NCBI RefSeq assembly: GCF_964019925.1
Contig: NZ_OZ026470.1
Location: forward strand, 372,001 to 436,000
From: Spiroplasma endosymbiont of Cantharis nigra
GTDB taxonomy: Bacteria > Bacillota_I > Bacilli_A > Mycoplasmatales > Mycoplasmataceae
Direction: 5' to 3'
DNA length: 64,000 nt
Below are positions 20,541 to 32,090 of the stretch, in pieces (within the stretch, counting starts at the first letter, position 1; the number at the start of each line of letters is the position of its first letter). A program made the translations under genes and the position numbers. The notes below the pieces were generated by a model. That model ran no database searches, was not told the origin of the DNA, and saw nothing but the letters and a program-made list of their open reading frames with translations.

Positions 20541-21359
20541 TCATTTAATTGTTAGTTTGTTTCCCATTTCAATATTATTTTTAAAGTCCTTAGTTTTTTG
20601 TATTAGTCTATTAAATATTATATTAATTATAAATATTTGGGAATAGAAGGAGCTTATCATTGGAAAGGAATATTTTTCTTTTGAATTTATTGAGTATAAA
20701 GCTGTGCATTTAGAATATTTAATAAATGTATTTTCATTTGTATTTTCATTAGATGTAATTAATAAATAAGGTATTTCCTTTTCCTTTAAAAAGTTCAAGA
20801 CAAATATTATTTCTTTTGTTTTTAAAGTATTTGAAATTATTATAGATATATTTTTATTTTTTAAAAAACCTGATTGAATTAAAAAACCGTGAACTGAATC
20901 ATGTAAACTAGAAAGTATACCAATTCTTTGTAACTGATTATTTAAAAATGAAGCTGAGTTTCTGGAATTTCCAATTCCAAAAATTGAAATATTCTTACTT
21001 TCTAAAATTATATTTACAAATTTTTCGATTGCTTTTTTATCTAAAGTTTCTTCAGTTTTAAAAATTGAATAAAGACTTAATGCAGTTATGCTTGAAATTG
21101 TATCGTCTATACTGGAACTTGTTTCAATTAAAAAATTCTCCTTAAATTTATTTAACATATTATTAATTTTTAATTTACTTCCAAACTCAATTTGCATTTC
21201 TTTTAGTGATTTATAATTCAATTTTTTAACTAATCTTAAAATTGATGCATCAGAAGCGTAATAAATTTTGCTTAACTCTGATATTGATTTACTTGTAAAA
21301 ATTTCGATATCATTTTCAATTTTTAATAAAATTAATTTTTCAGTACTTGTTAATTCCAT
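20541..21359 (-). CDS. RpiR-family transcriptional regulator (divergent to the putative allose PTS)
   Basis: This 272-residue protein has an N-terminal HTH (SISELSKIYYASDASILRLVKKLNYKS...) and a C-terminal SIS domain (SIFGIGNSRNSASFLNNQL, a phosphosugar-binding loop). I chose the ATG at 21359 because AAGGA lies 7 nt upstream; a longer frame exists. It is transcribed away from a glucose-family PTS operon with epimerase and RpiB. E. coli AlsR (RpiR) controls both rpiB and allose genes, and the arrangement here is similar, so this is probably the local repressor. Confidence 0.87.
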   Translation of the reverse strand: MELTSTEKLILLKIENDIEIFTSKSISELSKIYYASDASILRLVKKLNYKSLKEMQIEFGSKLKINNMLNKFKENFLIETSSSIDDTISSITALSLYSIFKTEETLDKKAIEKFVNIILESKNISIFGIGNSRNSASFLNNQLQRIGILSSLHDSVHGFLIQSGFLKNKNISIIISNTLKTKEIIFVLNFLKEKEIPYLLITSNENTNENTFIKYSKCTALYSINSKEKYSFPMISSFYSQIFIINIIFNRLIQKTKDFKNNIEMGNKLTIK

Positions 21360-21402
21360 ACAATCAGTCCTTTTCTTACAAATCAATTATATCTTTTAAA
21401 AA

Positions 21403-21419
21403 ATGTTGTTTAGCAACAT
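21403..21419. promoter_or_regulatory. Palindrome in the divergent promoter region, candidate operator
   Basis: ATGTTG-TTTAG-CAACAT is a perfect inverted repeat 44 nt before the RpiR start and 85 nt before the PTS start. It is a candidate site for the RpiR protein. Confidence 0.45.
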
Positions 21420-21438
21420 AAAATAAATAAAAAAAAGT

Positions 21439-21500
21439 AATACCTTTTATGATAATAAAATAATGCTGAAGGATAGGAGTATCCTCAATAGAAAGGTATT
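21439..21500 (+). promoter_or_regulatory. Leader RNA structure that would cover the PTS ribosome site
   Basis: AATACCTTT (21439-21447) is complementary to AAAGGTATT (21492-21500), which contains the Shine-Dalgarno AAAGG of the PTS gene. Inside is a second hairpin, AGGATA-GGAG-TATCCT (21470-21485). The fold would mask the ribosome site. Confidence 0.4.
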
Positions 21501-21503
21501 TAT

Positions 21504-23402
21504 ATGAAATTTTTTAAAAAAGAGTCTTGAAAAGTTTTTGGAACAAAAACGACAAACAAAATTTCTAAATTATCACAAGCAATAGTTTTTCCTATTGCAA
21601 TATTACCAATAGCAGGTATATTACTTGGAATTGGTGGTGGATTTTTAGCAGCTGCTCAAACTCATAATTGGGGAATTGGCTGAGAGAATTTTTTTCAGGT
21701 TATAAAAACTATAGGAAATATTGTTTTTTCCTGTTTAGGAATATTATTTGCATCATCGATTGCTTTTGGTTTTTCAAAAAACTCAAAAGGGGTTGCTGCT
21801 GTATCAGCAATGATTGCATTTATGACAATGACAGTTACAGTTTCCGCTCTATTTCTACCTCATTTAAATCAGAATAAAGAGTTAATTGTTGGTTTTGATC
21901 CTTGAAAAATAACAGGAGATTCAAAATTGGTTGAGGTTGGTAAAAATAAAGGTATGTTATCAAATGTTATGGGTATAAATCCAACAATGGATCTTTCTGT
22001 TCTAGGAGGAATAATTGTAGGGTCCTTAACAGCTATCATACATAATAGAACTTATAATATAAAGGTTCCTAGAATGTTATCTTTTTTTGGAGGAGAAAAG
22101 TTTGTACCAATTGCAACTTTTTTTATGGGAATAGGATTAGGTATTATTATTTTCTTTGTTTGACCAATTATAATGTTAGGTTTATTTCAAGTTGGTTCAG
22201 GTTTAGGGAATTGAATGAATGTTGGAAGTAAAGAGGAATATGCAAGAACATCAGGTTCGATTGCAGCATACTTTTTTGGAGTTTTTGAACAATTATTAAT
22301 ACCGACAGGATTACATCATGTTTTTTATACTCCATTTTGATTTACATCAGTTGGTGGCACATGATATGCTCCAGAAATATCTGATGGAGTTATAACAGGG
22401 TGGAATTTATCTCAAGGAGCTTATACAATATTCTTTGAACAAATGAACTGAGTTGGAAGAAGCTTTGAACTATCTGAAAGTGCTTATCAAAGTATTATAG
22501 ATAATAATATGACAAGTTACTTAGATATTATTTATAAAAGTGATAATGCTTGATATATATCATTTAATCACTTTACTACAGAAGTAGGAACAGGATTTAT
22601 GAGTGGAAGATTTGCTGTATATAACTATGGTCTTCCAGCTGCTGGTTTAGCTATGATTTTTCTAGCTAAACCAGAAAATAAAAAAGAAGTTACAGGAATT
22701 TTAGGTTCTGCAATAATCACGTCTATGGCAACTGGCATTATTGAACCTCTGATATTTTCATTTATATTAGTTGCTCCCATACTATTTGGAGTTCATGCAT
22801 TAATTGGAGGTTTTAGTTATTTATTTGCATATCTCTTAAACGTTCAAGCAGGTAATGGTTTTACAGCAGGAATGATTGATTATGTATTCTTTGGTTTAAT
22901 TCCTGGTTATTCAAGTGGAGTAAACATTATTGGTGAAAGTGAGGGAAGTATTTTTGGGATGTTTGCAGGAAGAAACGGTGCCTTATGAATAATAATTTAT
23001 GGTGTATTAATAATTGGTCCAGCATATTTTATTTCATTTTGAGCACTAATTAAATTTAAAAATCTTAAAACACCAGGAAGAAATTTTGAAGAAGAAGATG
23101 TGGCTCTAGAAAAAACTAAAGAGTCCTTAAATAAAAATAAAACAAATAAGGAAAAATTAAATGGTAAAGAACAAGTTAAAAAAATAATTGAAGGATTGGG
23201 AGGAAAAGAAAATATAATAGAAATTAATAATTGTGCTTCAAGATTAAGAATTAATGTTAAAGATCCAAAATTAATAAATGATAATTTATTAAAGGAAACC
23301 AAAAATATGGGAGTCATAAAAAAAGGTCAAAGTATTCAAATAATTTACGGACCTCACGTTTCAAATATTTCAATAAATGTAAAGGAAGAATTAGGTAAAT
23401 AA
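21504..23402 (+). CDS. PTS glucose-family permease EIICB
   Basis: This 632-residue membrane transporter begins with EIIC (KLSQAIVFPIAILPIAGIL..., helices to about residue 520). Its conserved glucose-class motifs include IPTGLHHVFYTPFW and ATGIIEPLIFSFI. After a charged linker, EIIB (about 550-632) carries the phospho-Cys near residue 577 in INNCASRLRINV. There is no EIIA, so a partner EIIA must act in trans. The downstream 3-epimerase and RpiB start immediately after, forming a three-gene operon. The set of enzymes points to allose or allulose rather than glucose or GlcNAc, since no nag genes are here. Confidence 0.9.
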
Positions 23403-23403
23403 T

Positions 23404-24078
23404 ATGAAAAGAAAAGTTGCAGTCTCAATATATGTATTTAATTTTTTAGAAATAGGTAAAAAAATTGATGAGTTAGTTATTGCCGGTGTTGATTGAATTC
23501 ATGTTGATATAATGGATGGTAATTTTGTAAATAACTATGCTTTATGTCAAAAAATTTGTAGAGATATTAAGGATAAGTATAAAAACTTAATTATTGATGC
23601 TCATTTAATGTGTTTAGAACCACAAAGATATATTAAATCCTTTGCAGAAAATGGAGTAGATCATTTTAATTTTCATTTTGAATCAATTACAGATAAAAGT
23701 GAGAAAAATATTATTCATATTATTAATGAGATAAAAAAAAGTGGTATGAAAGTAGTTTTGGCAATAAATCCCGAAACTAATCCAATAATTTTGAAACCTT
23801 ACCTTGATTTACTTGATGGTGTAATGTGTATGTCTATTAAACCAGGTTTTAATGGTCAAAAGCTTAATGAAATAGTTTATGAAAATTTAAGGTATCTTTC
23901 AGATTATAAATTAAAAAATGAATTAAATTATTTTATACAAGTTGATGGAGGAGTAAGGGAAAATACATACCAAAAATTGAAGTTAAAAGGTGCAGAAATT
24001 TTAGTTGTTGGAGCATTTATAAATAATAAGGAAATTAATTTAAAAGATCAATTAGAAAAAATTGAAAGGGAAGGATAA
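23404..24078 (+). CDS. Ribulose-phosphate 3-epimerase family protein, probably allulose-6-phosphate 3-epimerase
   Basis: This 224-residue TIM barrel has the family's metal-binding and catalytic groups: WIHVDIMDGNF, DAHLM, CMSIKPGFNGQ and FIQVDGGV. Classical Rpe has TVNPGFGGQ and E. coli AlsE has TVDPGFAGQ in the third motif; SIKPGFNGQ matches neither exactly. The gene starts 2 nt after the PTS stop and is followed 2 nt later by rpiB. In the allose route, AlsE converts allulose-6-P to fructose-6-P. It could instead be an ordinary Rpe for the pentose pathway, though linkage to a hexose PTS makes that less likely. Confidence 0.82.
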
Positions 24079-24079
24079 A

Positions 24080-24502
24080 ATGAAAATTGCAGTTGGTAGT
24101 GATCATGTAGGTTTAATTTTGAAAGAACCAATTAGAGAATGATTCTATGAACTTGGTTATGAATTAATAGATGTTGGAACCAATGAATTTGAAAGAACTG
24201 ACTATCCTATATATGGTAGGAAAGTTGCTCAACTAGTTGCTGATAAAAAAGTGGATTTTGGAATTATTTTTTGTGGAACAGGAGTTGGAATTTCATTAGC
24301 AGCAAATAAAATAAAAGGCGTAAGAGCAGTTGTTTGCAGTGAGCCATATAGTGCAAAACTTTCAAAGGAACATAATAATACAAATATTTTATCACTAGGT
24401 TCAAGAGTTGTAGGTTTAGAACTTGCTAAAATGATAATTAGTGAATGGATTAATGCTACTTTTGAAGGTGGCAGACATCAAAAAAGAATAGATATGTATT
24501 AA
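24080..24502 (+). CDS. rpiB: RpiB-type sugar-phosphate isomerase (ribose-5-P / allose-6-P)
   Basis: This 140-residue protein of the RpiB/LacA/LacB family has GSDHVG at the N-terminus, the active-site CGTGVGISLAANK, the phosphate-binding HNNTNILSLGSRVVG and FEGGRHQKR. The Cys in CGTG is the expected base. E. coli RpiB isomerises both ribose-5-P and allose-6-P, and the operon with a hexose PTS and a 3-epimerase favours the allose reaction. A strong hairpin terminator ends the operon. Confidence 0.92.
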
Positions 24503-24530
24503 TAAAACTTAAATAATTAAAAATTTTAAT

Positions 24531-24560
24531 AAAAAAAGTACTTTTTTAAGTACTTTTTTT
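24531..24560 (+). terminator. Rho-independent terminator
   Basis: AAAAAAGTACTT (24532-24543) pairs with AAGTACTTTTTT (24548-24559), with a 4-nt loop. Confidence 0.85.
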
Positions 24561-24653
24561 ATTAATAAGCCTTGAAATCTAAGTTTTTAAGCTTTACTTT
24601 ATTTTTTTTAATATAAAAGTGTGTTATAGTAAGTATTTATAAGGAGAATTTAA

Positions 24654-25355
24654 ATGAAAACATTAATAGAGATAAATAATATTTCAAAAGCCTTTGGTAA
24701 AAAAGTAATTTTTAAAGATTTTAATTTAGAAATAAAGGAAGGTCAAAAAGTTGCTTTAATGGGTGCCAATGGATGTGGGAAGACAACTTTAGTTGAAATG
24801 ATTGCTCAATTCTCAAAACCAGATTCGGGAGAAATTAAAATTCACTTAGAAGATAATATTAAACAAGAAATTGGGATTCAATTACAAGAAGGTAATTGAC
24901 CTACAGGAATTACAGCACATAATATGTTAGATTTTTATAAAGCAGTATATCCAAAATTAACAAAAGAGTGAGAAGAAAAAATAAAAAATGTCTTTGAAAT
25001 TGATGAGTTTATTGACAGACCTCTTAAAAAATTAAGTGGAGGGCAAAGACAAAGATTTAATGCAATGATTTCAATTATGAATAATCCAAAAATTATAATA
25101 TTAGATGAATTAACAACTGGATTGGATATGGAATTACAATTTAAAATAATTGATTTTTTTTCAAAAAACACGAAAGAATTTAATCAAACTTTATTATTAG
25201 TTTCACATCACCCTGAAGAAGTTGAAGAAATGTGTGATCGTTTAATTATTATAAAAGATAGTAAAGTTTTTTATGATGACTCAATAGTTGATACAATTAA
25301 AAAGCACAAATCAGTTAGAGCATTAATGGATAAGTTCTTTAAAGGAGAAATTTAA
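24654..25355 (+). CDS. ABC transporter ATP-binding protein
   Basis: This 233-residue nucleotide-binding subunit has Walker A GANGCGKTT (about residue 38), the Q-loop region GIQLQEGNW, the signature KLSGGQRQRF, Walker B IIILDELTTGLD and the H-loop SHH. The Walker B Asp is followed by Glu, so it should be active. The type is that of drug, bacteriocin or lipid exporters (ABC-2). AAGGAG precedes the ATG, and the permease gene starts 1 nt after the stop. Confidence 0.92.
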
Positions 25356-25356
25356 A

Positions 25357-26241
25357 ATGAATAAATTAAAAAAACAAAAGGATTTAAATATTAAAAGACA
25401 AATTAGTATTTTTAATAATCTGTCTCTTTTACTTTCTAAATCTTTTATTAAAGAACCAAAGTCAATAATTTTTATGATTGTTGTTCCAATCTTCTTCAAT
25501 ATTATGTTCTTCTTTATAATGGGAGAAAAGTCTGGCCAAGGTCACTCAATTCTATTTGCCTATACATTACTACCATGTCTTACAATTTTAACTCTACTAG
25601 CACCAGCTGTAGTAGAATGGAAAAACTCTGTTTTCTTAAAAAGAATTGATATAACTGGAATAAGAAAAGGGATGTTCATAGGAGCACTTTGATTTGTATA
25701 TTTAATAGCTGGCATAATAGCATTTATATTAATGATGATCTTTAATTTAATATTTTCTGAAATTTATAGTTTAGCTTTAAATGACAACCAACCAACTTTT
25801 GCAAAACTATTAGGAGATGTTCATTGAGGTTATTTAATATTGTCTATGATTTTAATTACTCTAACTTCAATTGCTTTAGCTACATTATTTGGTGGATTAT
25901 TTAGTTCTGTGGGTTCAATGCAAGGAATGATTATGATGATTTACTTTTTTAGTATATTTTTGTCAGGAATAATGTTACCACCAGAAACATTTGAATCTAG
26001 TAAAGGAATGATTATATTTACATATTTTATTCCTCATAAATATGCAGTCTTTATATTCTTATATGCCACAAGAGGATGAAGTGGGGATGGATGAGATAGT
26101 GAATTTAATTGACATGAAAAACTTGGAGATGGTTCAAGAGACTTCACTGCAACTTGACAGCCAGTGCTTGGAGCAATATTAATACTGATAACAATTTTTG
26201 TAATCACTACTTTAACTTTTAAATGAACAGCAAAAAAATAA
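25357..26241 (+). CDS. ABC-2 type transporter permease
   Basis: This 294-residue membrane protein has six predicted helices in the ABC-2 pattern: a cytoplasmic start, helix near 40-60, and a paired set around 155-215 containing the conserved FFSIFLSGIMLPPETF. It is the partner of the ATPase directly upstream. Substrate is unknown; family members export drugs, peptides or polysaccharides. Several TGA Trp codons lie in the last third. Confidence 0.88.
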
Positions 26242-26265
26242 AAATGAACATATTAAATAATTTTT

Positions 26266-26292
26266 GATAACTAATTTTAGTTATCTTTTTTT
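26266..26292 (+). terminator. Terminator, bidirectional
   Basis: GATAACTAA/TTAGTTATC is followed by seven T. Outer bases TGAACATA...TATGTTCA extend the dyad between convergent genes. Confidence 0.8.
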
Positions 26293-26317
26293 ATTTATAT
26301 GTTCATTTTAAAAAGCC

Positions 26318-27154
26318 TTATTTTACATGTAAATTTGTAGCTTCTTTTTTTAATTTTTTCATATCTTTTTTTAAATTTGAAATTTTATCTTCTGCTTTTT
26401 TATAAGCATCTCGACCTGTAAAAATATGAAGAGGTGGTTTTGAATCTTTATTAGTTAAATTAATAATAAATTCACAATATTTTTCTGGATCACCATCTTG
26501 TTGTTTATTAAATTTGGCAATTCCATCAAAATAAGCATCTCTTGCTATTTTATAGTCTTCAATTTTACTTTCTCCAGTTACCATTGAAGTTGCTTCTAAA
26601 AAGTTTGTTCTAAAACCTCCAGGTTTTATACAACTTACACTGATATTTAAATTTTCAAGTTCATGACTTAAAGCTTCTGTTCAACCATCAGTTGCAAATT
26701 TAACAGCTGCATATGTAGAAATATATGGATCTCCTACATAACCTCAAACTGAAGATGTTGTAAAGATATGCCCAGATTTTTGTTTTCTCATATATGGTAA
26801 TGCTGCTCTAGTTGCATTCAAAGTTCCAAAAAAATTAATTTCAAAACACTTTCTAATTTCTTCATCAGTTGTTTCTTCAAAAGTCCATAGTTGACCATAT
26901 CCCGCGTTATTTAGTAAAATATCAATTGAACCAAACTTATCAAAACATTGTTTCATTGCTTTATCTAGTTCCTTTTGTTTTGATAAATCAACTTTTACAG
27001 CTAATAAATTATCATTTTTACCAATTTCTTTAACTATTTTTTCTGGACTTCTACTTGTTGCTAAAACACAATGTCCTTTTTCTAACAATTTCTTAACAAA
27101 TATTAGGCCAAATCCTTGACTTGCACCTGTTATAAATCACACTTTGTTTTTCAT
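26318..27154 (-). CDS. Short-chain dehydrogenase/reductase (SDR)
   Basis: This 278-residue NAD(P)-dependent oxidoreductase has the cofactor motif TGASQGFG at the N-terminus, NNAGYG near residue 85, the catalytic Ser in TTSSVWGY and the Tyr-Lys pair in STYAAVKFA. The classical SDR catalytic set is therefore complete. GGGAG precedes the ATG at 27154. Substrate is unknown; relatives are annotated as general oxidoreductases. It stands alone, convergent with the ABC operon. Confidence 0.9.
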
Positions 27155-27171
27155 AAATTAATTTCTCCCTT

Positions 27172-27785
27172 AATTATTTTATTATTATACAACTTAAATA
27201 GGGATAATTAACTTAAAACTAAATATATACTTTTATTAATGTGTGTTAATTATAATAGGAAATAATTAACACCCTCTAATAATAAAAAAAAAAAAAAAAG
27301 CAAAGCAAAATATTAATTTTAAAAACATTTTACTAATTGTAAAACTTTTCCTAAAACATTTTTAAGTGGAGTATTTATTTTTAACTTATAAAAGTGTATA
27401 GATTTTTTCTTCTTTTTTTGAAACAATCTTATTGAAGGAGATTTAATCTTCTTCACAAATGTTTTTCTCATATTACTAATACTCTTAAATAAATAAACAA
27501 CAAATAGGAAATTTCTTTGTTCTTAATTCCTGTTTTATAATTATTTATAAATTTACTATTTACTTATATAACTACTCATAGTTTTCCAAATAAATTTTTA
27601 AAAGTATTAGTCTTAAAAAATATTTCCAATAACCAATGTTATGTCCTTAATATTGGTTATTTTTTTTGTTTTTTTACATTTTATATAATAATTCTTTTAA
27701 ATAATAAAAACTTATGATTATAGGTATATAACTTTTTAGCAAAAAACTAAATAATGAAAGTGTAAAGGATTTGAAGGTGTTAAAT
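27172..27785. other. Long intergenic stretch with homopolymer and terminator
   Basis: It holds a 16-A tract (27284-27299), a basic 50-codon open frame on the minus strand (27319-27471, MRKTFVKKIK...) without a clear ribosome site, and a terminator at 27628-27668. No convincing gene is seen on the plus strand. The plus-strand terminator without an obvious upstream gene leaves room for a small untranslated RNA. Confidence 0.45.
27628..27668 (+). terminator. Rho-independent terminator
   Basis: AATAACCAAT (27628-27637) pairs with ATTGGTTATT (27652-27661), followed by a T run. Confidence 0.75.
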
Positions 27786-29468
27786 ATGTCTAAAAATATA
27801 TTTTATGACAATGCAGTTTTAATGGTGGATTTACTTGGTGGTAAAGAAAATATTAAAGAAATCCAGCATTGCGCAACAAGATTAAGATTTGTATTAAAAA
27901 ATGATGATAAATTTGACTTAGAAAAAGTTAAAAAACATCCTTTATTTAAAGGTTATAAAAAACAAGAAAATCAACATCAAATTATTATTGGTACAGGGGT
28001 TGTTGATAAACTTTATAAACAAATAGAAATTGTAATTGACACTAAAAATACTGATGGAGATTTAAAAATTGAAAATAAACAGCCATTATGAAGAAAAGAT
28101 GTTTCTGTAAAATCTAACTTGTTTATGATTTCAAAAAATGGAATGAATTCATTTGCATCAATTTTTGTACCATTAGTTCCTGTTTTTATTGCTGGGGGAA
28201 TGTCTTTAGCACTTAAATCCTTAATTGGTTCATTTGCTCCATCTTCAGGTTTTACAAAATTACTTGATGTAATTGGAGGAGCAATTTTAGGATCAATTCC
28301 CGCATTTGTTGGTTATACTGCTGCAAAAAAATGAGGAGGTAATCCTTATTTAGGAATGGCTATGGGGCTTGTATTGATATCTCCAGGTTTATTAAATAGT
28401 TATTCAACAAGTACTCCAGTTTTATTAGGATTTGATTTAAACACTTCTGCAAGTGCAATTGAAAATGCTAGACAGCTTGCTTTTAGTGAATATTTATTGA
28501 ATAATAATTTACCTATTATTGGTCCAGAAGATCAGGGTTATTTAGAAGCACTAAATAAAACAGTAGGTGTTTATTACTATATTTTTGGTGGTGGTGCAGG
28601 TGGATTTTTCAAAATTAAATTAATAGGTTATCAAGCTCAAATAGTGCCTGTTTTATTAGTTTTAGCTCTTTCTGTAAATTTAGAACGACTTTTAAAAAAA
28701 ATTACTCCTAATGTAATTGCTATATTAATAATTCCATTAGGAACAGTATTAATTTCATCATGATTAGCTTTTTGAGTAATCGGACCATTAGGACAAATTA
28801 TTGGAAAAGGGATATCAATTGGTTTAGCAGGAATTTTTAAATATACAAATTGAAGTTTTATTGGATTTGGGGGAATGATATTTGCTTTCTTTTATCCTTT
28901 CCTTGTTATCACAGGTTTACATCAAGGTTTTTTACCAATTGAAACTCAACTATTAGTTGATAGTCAATTAAAGTATGGTCACTCATTTTCATTTATAACT
29001 CCAGTTGCTTGTGTATCAAATATTGCACAAGGAACTGCAGCATTAATGTTAATTTTCTTTGTAAAAAAAGATAAGGAACAGATTACAAAAGCAAGTTCAA
29101 GTGCAATTGGTGGTTATACAGGTATAACTGAACCAGCTATGTTTGGAATTAATTTACAAATAAAACCTTTATTTATTGCAGCTGCAATTGGAAGTGGTAT
29201 TGCTGGTTGATGATTAGGAATGACACATACAGTTGCAAATTCCTTGGGAAGTGCAAGTTGAATTGGTCTTGTTCAATTTGATTGAACAACAAGTCATACA
29301 ATTAATTACTTTAATCAGGAAGGAATTAATTCGGTATTACAATCAGTTCCTATGGGTGCACATATTTCTATTGCTATGTTAATTTCGGGTTTATCAACGG
29401 CTGGAATTAGTACTGGTCTATTGAAAACCAAATGGGGGAAAAAGTCTCTTGAAAACTACTTAAAGTAG
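27786..29468 (+). CDS. PTS sucrose/trehalose-type permease EIIBC
   Basis: This 560-residue transporter starts with EIIB (about 1-90, phospho-Cys in IQHCATRLRF) followed by EIIC with about ten helices. The EIIC motif VITGLHQGFLPIETQLL and YTGITEPAMFGINLQ resemble sucrose- and trehalose-specific permeases. No EIIA is present. The ATG at 27786 has GAAGGTG 7 nt upstream; an in-frame TTG at 27771 is less likely. It precedes a GntR regulator, a second EIIBC and a GH32 hydrolase, so a disaccharide such as sucrose is likely. Confidence 0.88.
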
Positions 29469-29497
29469 TATAATAAGTGTAATAAAGGGACACTATT

Positions 29498-30196
29498 ATG
29501 GATAAAAAATGAGAAGTTATCTTTGACTACTTAATGTATTTAATTAGAGAAAATAAGGTTGTTAGAGGTGAAGTTTTACCTAGTCAAAATATGTTGAAAA
29601 CCAAATTTGGCTATTCAGAACAACCAATAAGAATAGCTTTTAATAAATTAATAGAATTAAAAATTGTTAAATCAATTAATGGAAAAGGTTTTGTTGTTCA
29701 AGATAAAATTTCTAATAATTTATTATTTAGTTTTAGGGAATTATTTCCGGGTTCAAACAACAAATATTATGATTTAGTTGAAATTGTTTGTAGTAAAGAA
29801 TTAGCCAAAGTTAGTGGATTTCAAGAAAATAGAAAATTATGACACTTTAAATGCTTAAGAAAAACAAATACAAATGAAGTAATTTTGTACCAAGAAAGTT
29901 ATATTTTAAAAGATAAATTTAGAAATGTAACAATTGAAAAATTAAATGAAAGTGGATTAATGTTTTTAATTGAAAAACACTCAAATTCAATTATAAGTCA
30001 TTCTTCAAAGTCAATTTCCTTTGTTAAAGAAAGTGAAAATGAAGAATTATTAAAAAATTTTAAAGATAGAGACTCATTTAACTTTATTCTTGATTTAGGT
30101 AAAGTTTATGATATTTTTGGTGAGATATTGGAATTTAGAAAAAGCTGATATGATCCAAAACATTTTAAATGAAACTTTATTGAGTGAAGAAAATAA
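29498..30196 (+). CDS. GntR-family regulator with UTRA-type effector domain
   Basis: This 232-residue protein has an N-terminal winged HTH (VLPSQNMLKTKFGYSEQPIRIAFNKL...) and a C-terminal region of about 150 residues of the HutC/TreR (UTRA) sort that binds a sugar phosphate. It lies between two EIIBC permease genes and probably controls them together with the hydrolase and kinase. A TATAAT (29469-29474) overlaps the upstream stop codon, and an AGTGT...ACACT repeat (29476-29494) lies next to the ribosome site. Confidence 0.83.
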
Positions 30197-30231
30197 ATTA
30201 ATAATAAAATAAGTGGAAGGAATATATATCA

Positions 30232-32088
30232 ATGAAAAAAGTTAATTATTCACTAGAAGCACAAAATTTTATAAATGCTGTAGGTGGTAAAACAAATATT
30301 GAATCTTATTTACATTGTGTAACAAGATTACGTTTTAATGTAATTGATAAAGAAAAGGTGGATGTTGAACAAATTAAATCATCACCAATTGCAAAAGGAA
30401 TAAATTGAACACAAAATCAATTACAAATTATTTTAGGAACAGGAGTTGTGGAAGCAACTTATAGTGAAGTTCAAAAAATATTGGAAACTAATATTTCTCA
30501 AGCAGGTGATGAAGGTTCTTCATCAGATATTTCATATGAAGAATTTAAAATTAAAGTAAAAGCAAATAAGGAAGCATTAAGAAATAGTGGGGGAAAATTT
30601 GCATGATTGCAAATGAGCATGAAAACATTGGGAGATATATTCTTGCCAATTATTCCAGCTATTGTAGCTGCTGGTTTAGCAATGGGTTTTGCTGCTTTAA
30701 TAAAAAATTTAATTCCATATAATTCATCATCAGATTCATTGCTTTGAATAATTGTTGATATTGTAACTAAAACTGCTTTTAGTTCATTAGCAGTATTAGT
30801 TTGTTGATCAACTGTTAAAAGATTTGGTGGAAATCCTGTATTAGGTATTATTATTGGCTTAATGTTAATTAGTCCATTATTACCTGATAAGGGATTAATT
30901 GCAGCTTATAATGCTCAAAGTAATTTCTTAGATGGTGGAGGAACAGAACAAGAATGAATTAATGCAGGTTTAAAATGATTAGATGAACCAGTTCTTCCAA
31001 TAATGGTTTGAATAATTCCAATTACAGGATATCAAGGATCAGTTTTACCTGCTTTAGTAGTAGGTATTGGTGTTGCTTATCTAGAAAAGTTTATTAAAAC
31101 TTGAATGCCTAAGTCTGTCAATATTATTTTTACACCATTCTTAACAATTTTAATTGCATTATTAGCAGCATTATTTATATTAGGACCAATTTTATTATTA
31201 GTAGAAAATGGGGTATTAATTGGAACAAAAGCAATTTTGGGAGTACCATTTGGTTTTGGTACAGCAATAGTTGCAGGGTTATTACAAGTAATTGTTATAA
31301 CAGGATGTCATCAAGTTTTACAAGGATTAGAAATGCAATTAGTAATTGATGGAAGTATTCCACAGGGGGCTAATGCTGAAATAATGGGTTCAATCTTCAA
31401 CGCTATTTGAACTGCTTCAATTATTTCACAAGGTGGAGCTGCAATGGCAGTTGCTCTTAAAACTAAATCTAAACAAGAAAAAAACTTAGGAATGTCTTCA
31501 GCAGTTTCAACAATGTTTGGAATAACAGAACCTGCTATATTTGGAGTTAATTTACCGAAAATAAAACCATTTATTTATGCATCAATAGGTGGTTTTGTTG
31601 GAGGATTCTTTGCAGGGTTATTAAATGTAACGTGTCCTGGAATGGGTGTTACTGTAATTCCAGGTCTATTATTATACTCAGGAGATTGAGTAAAATTAAT
31701 TTTAATAATTTTAGTAAATATTATTTCATTTGGTTCTGCATTTCTTCTAACAATATTCTTTTATTGAGAATCAGGAAGAAAAATTTCTGAAAAACAAATT
31801 AGTAAGCAAGCTGAAAAAATAGTAAGTGCACAAATAGATATTAAAAATATTCAAAAAAATAAAGAAGTAGAAAACTATAATAATTTATTTACTAATGCAG
31901 AAAAAAAATTAATTAAATTACAAAATAAAGAAAAAAAATTAATAGAAGATAAATTAAAATATGAAAAATATGTTGAGGAAGTAAAAGTAATAAAAGAAAA
32001 AGAAAAAGAAGAAAATGAAAAAAATAAAAGTGATAAAATTAAACTTAAAGAAGAAAAAAAGAAATTAAAAAATAAAAATGGGGATTAA
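30232..32088 (+). CDS. PTS EIIBC permease (sucrose-type) with Lys/Glu-rich C-terminal tail
   Basis: This 618-residue permease has EIIB (phospho-Cys in SYLHCVTRLRFNV, about residue 29) and an EIIC with ten or so helices including ITGCHQVLQGLEMQL and FGITEPAIFGVNLPK. The final 100 or so residues are a highly charged coiled coil (EKEKEEN, KKKLKNKN). A GH32 hydrolase gene starts 2 nt after the stop and a fructokinase follows, which makes sucrose or a fructoside the best substrate. No EIIA domain is present. GGAAGG is 8 nt before the ATG. Confidence 0.9.
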
Positions 32089-32090
32089 AA

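Noticed and set aside
22253-22275. tRNA-like T-loop GGTTCGATT
   Set aside because: It lies inside the EIICB coding frame and no acceptor or anticodon stem can be drawn.
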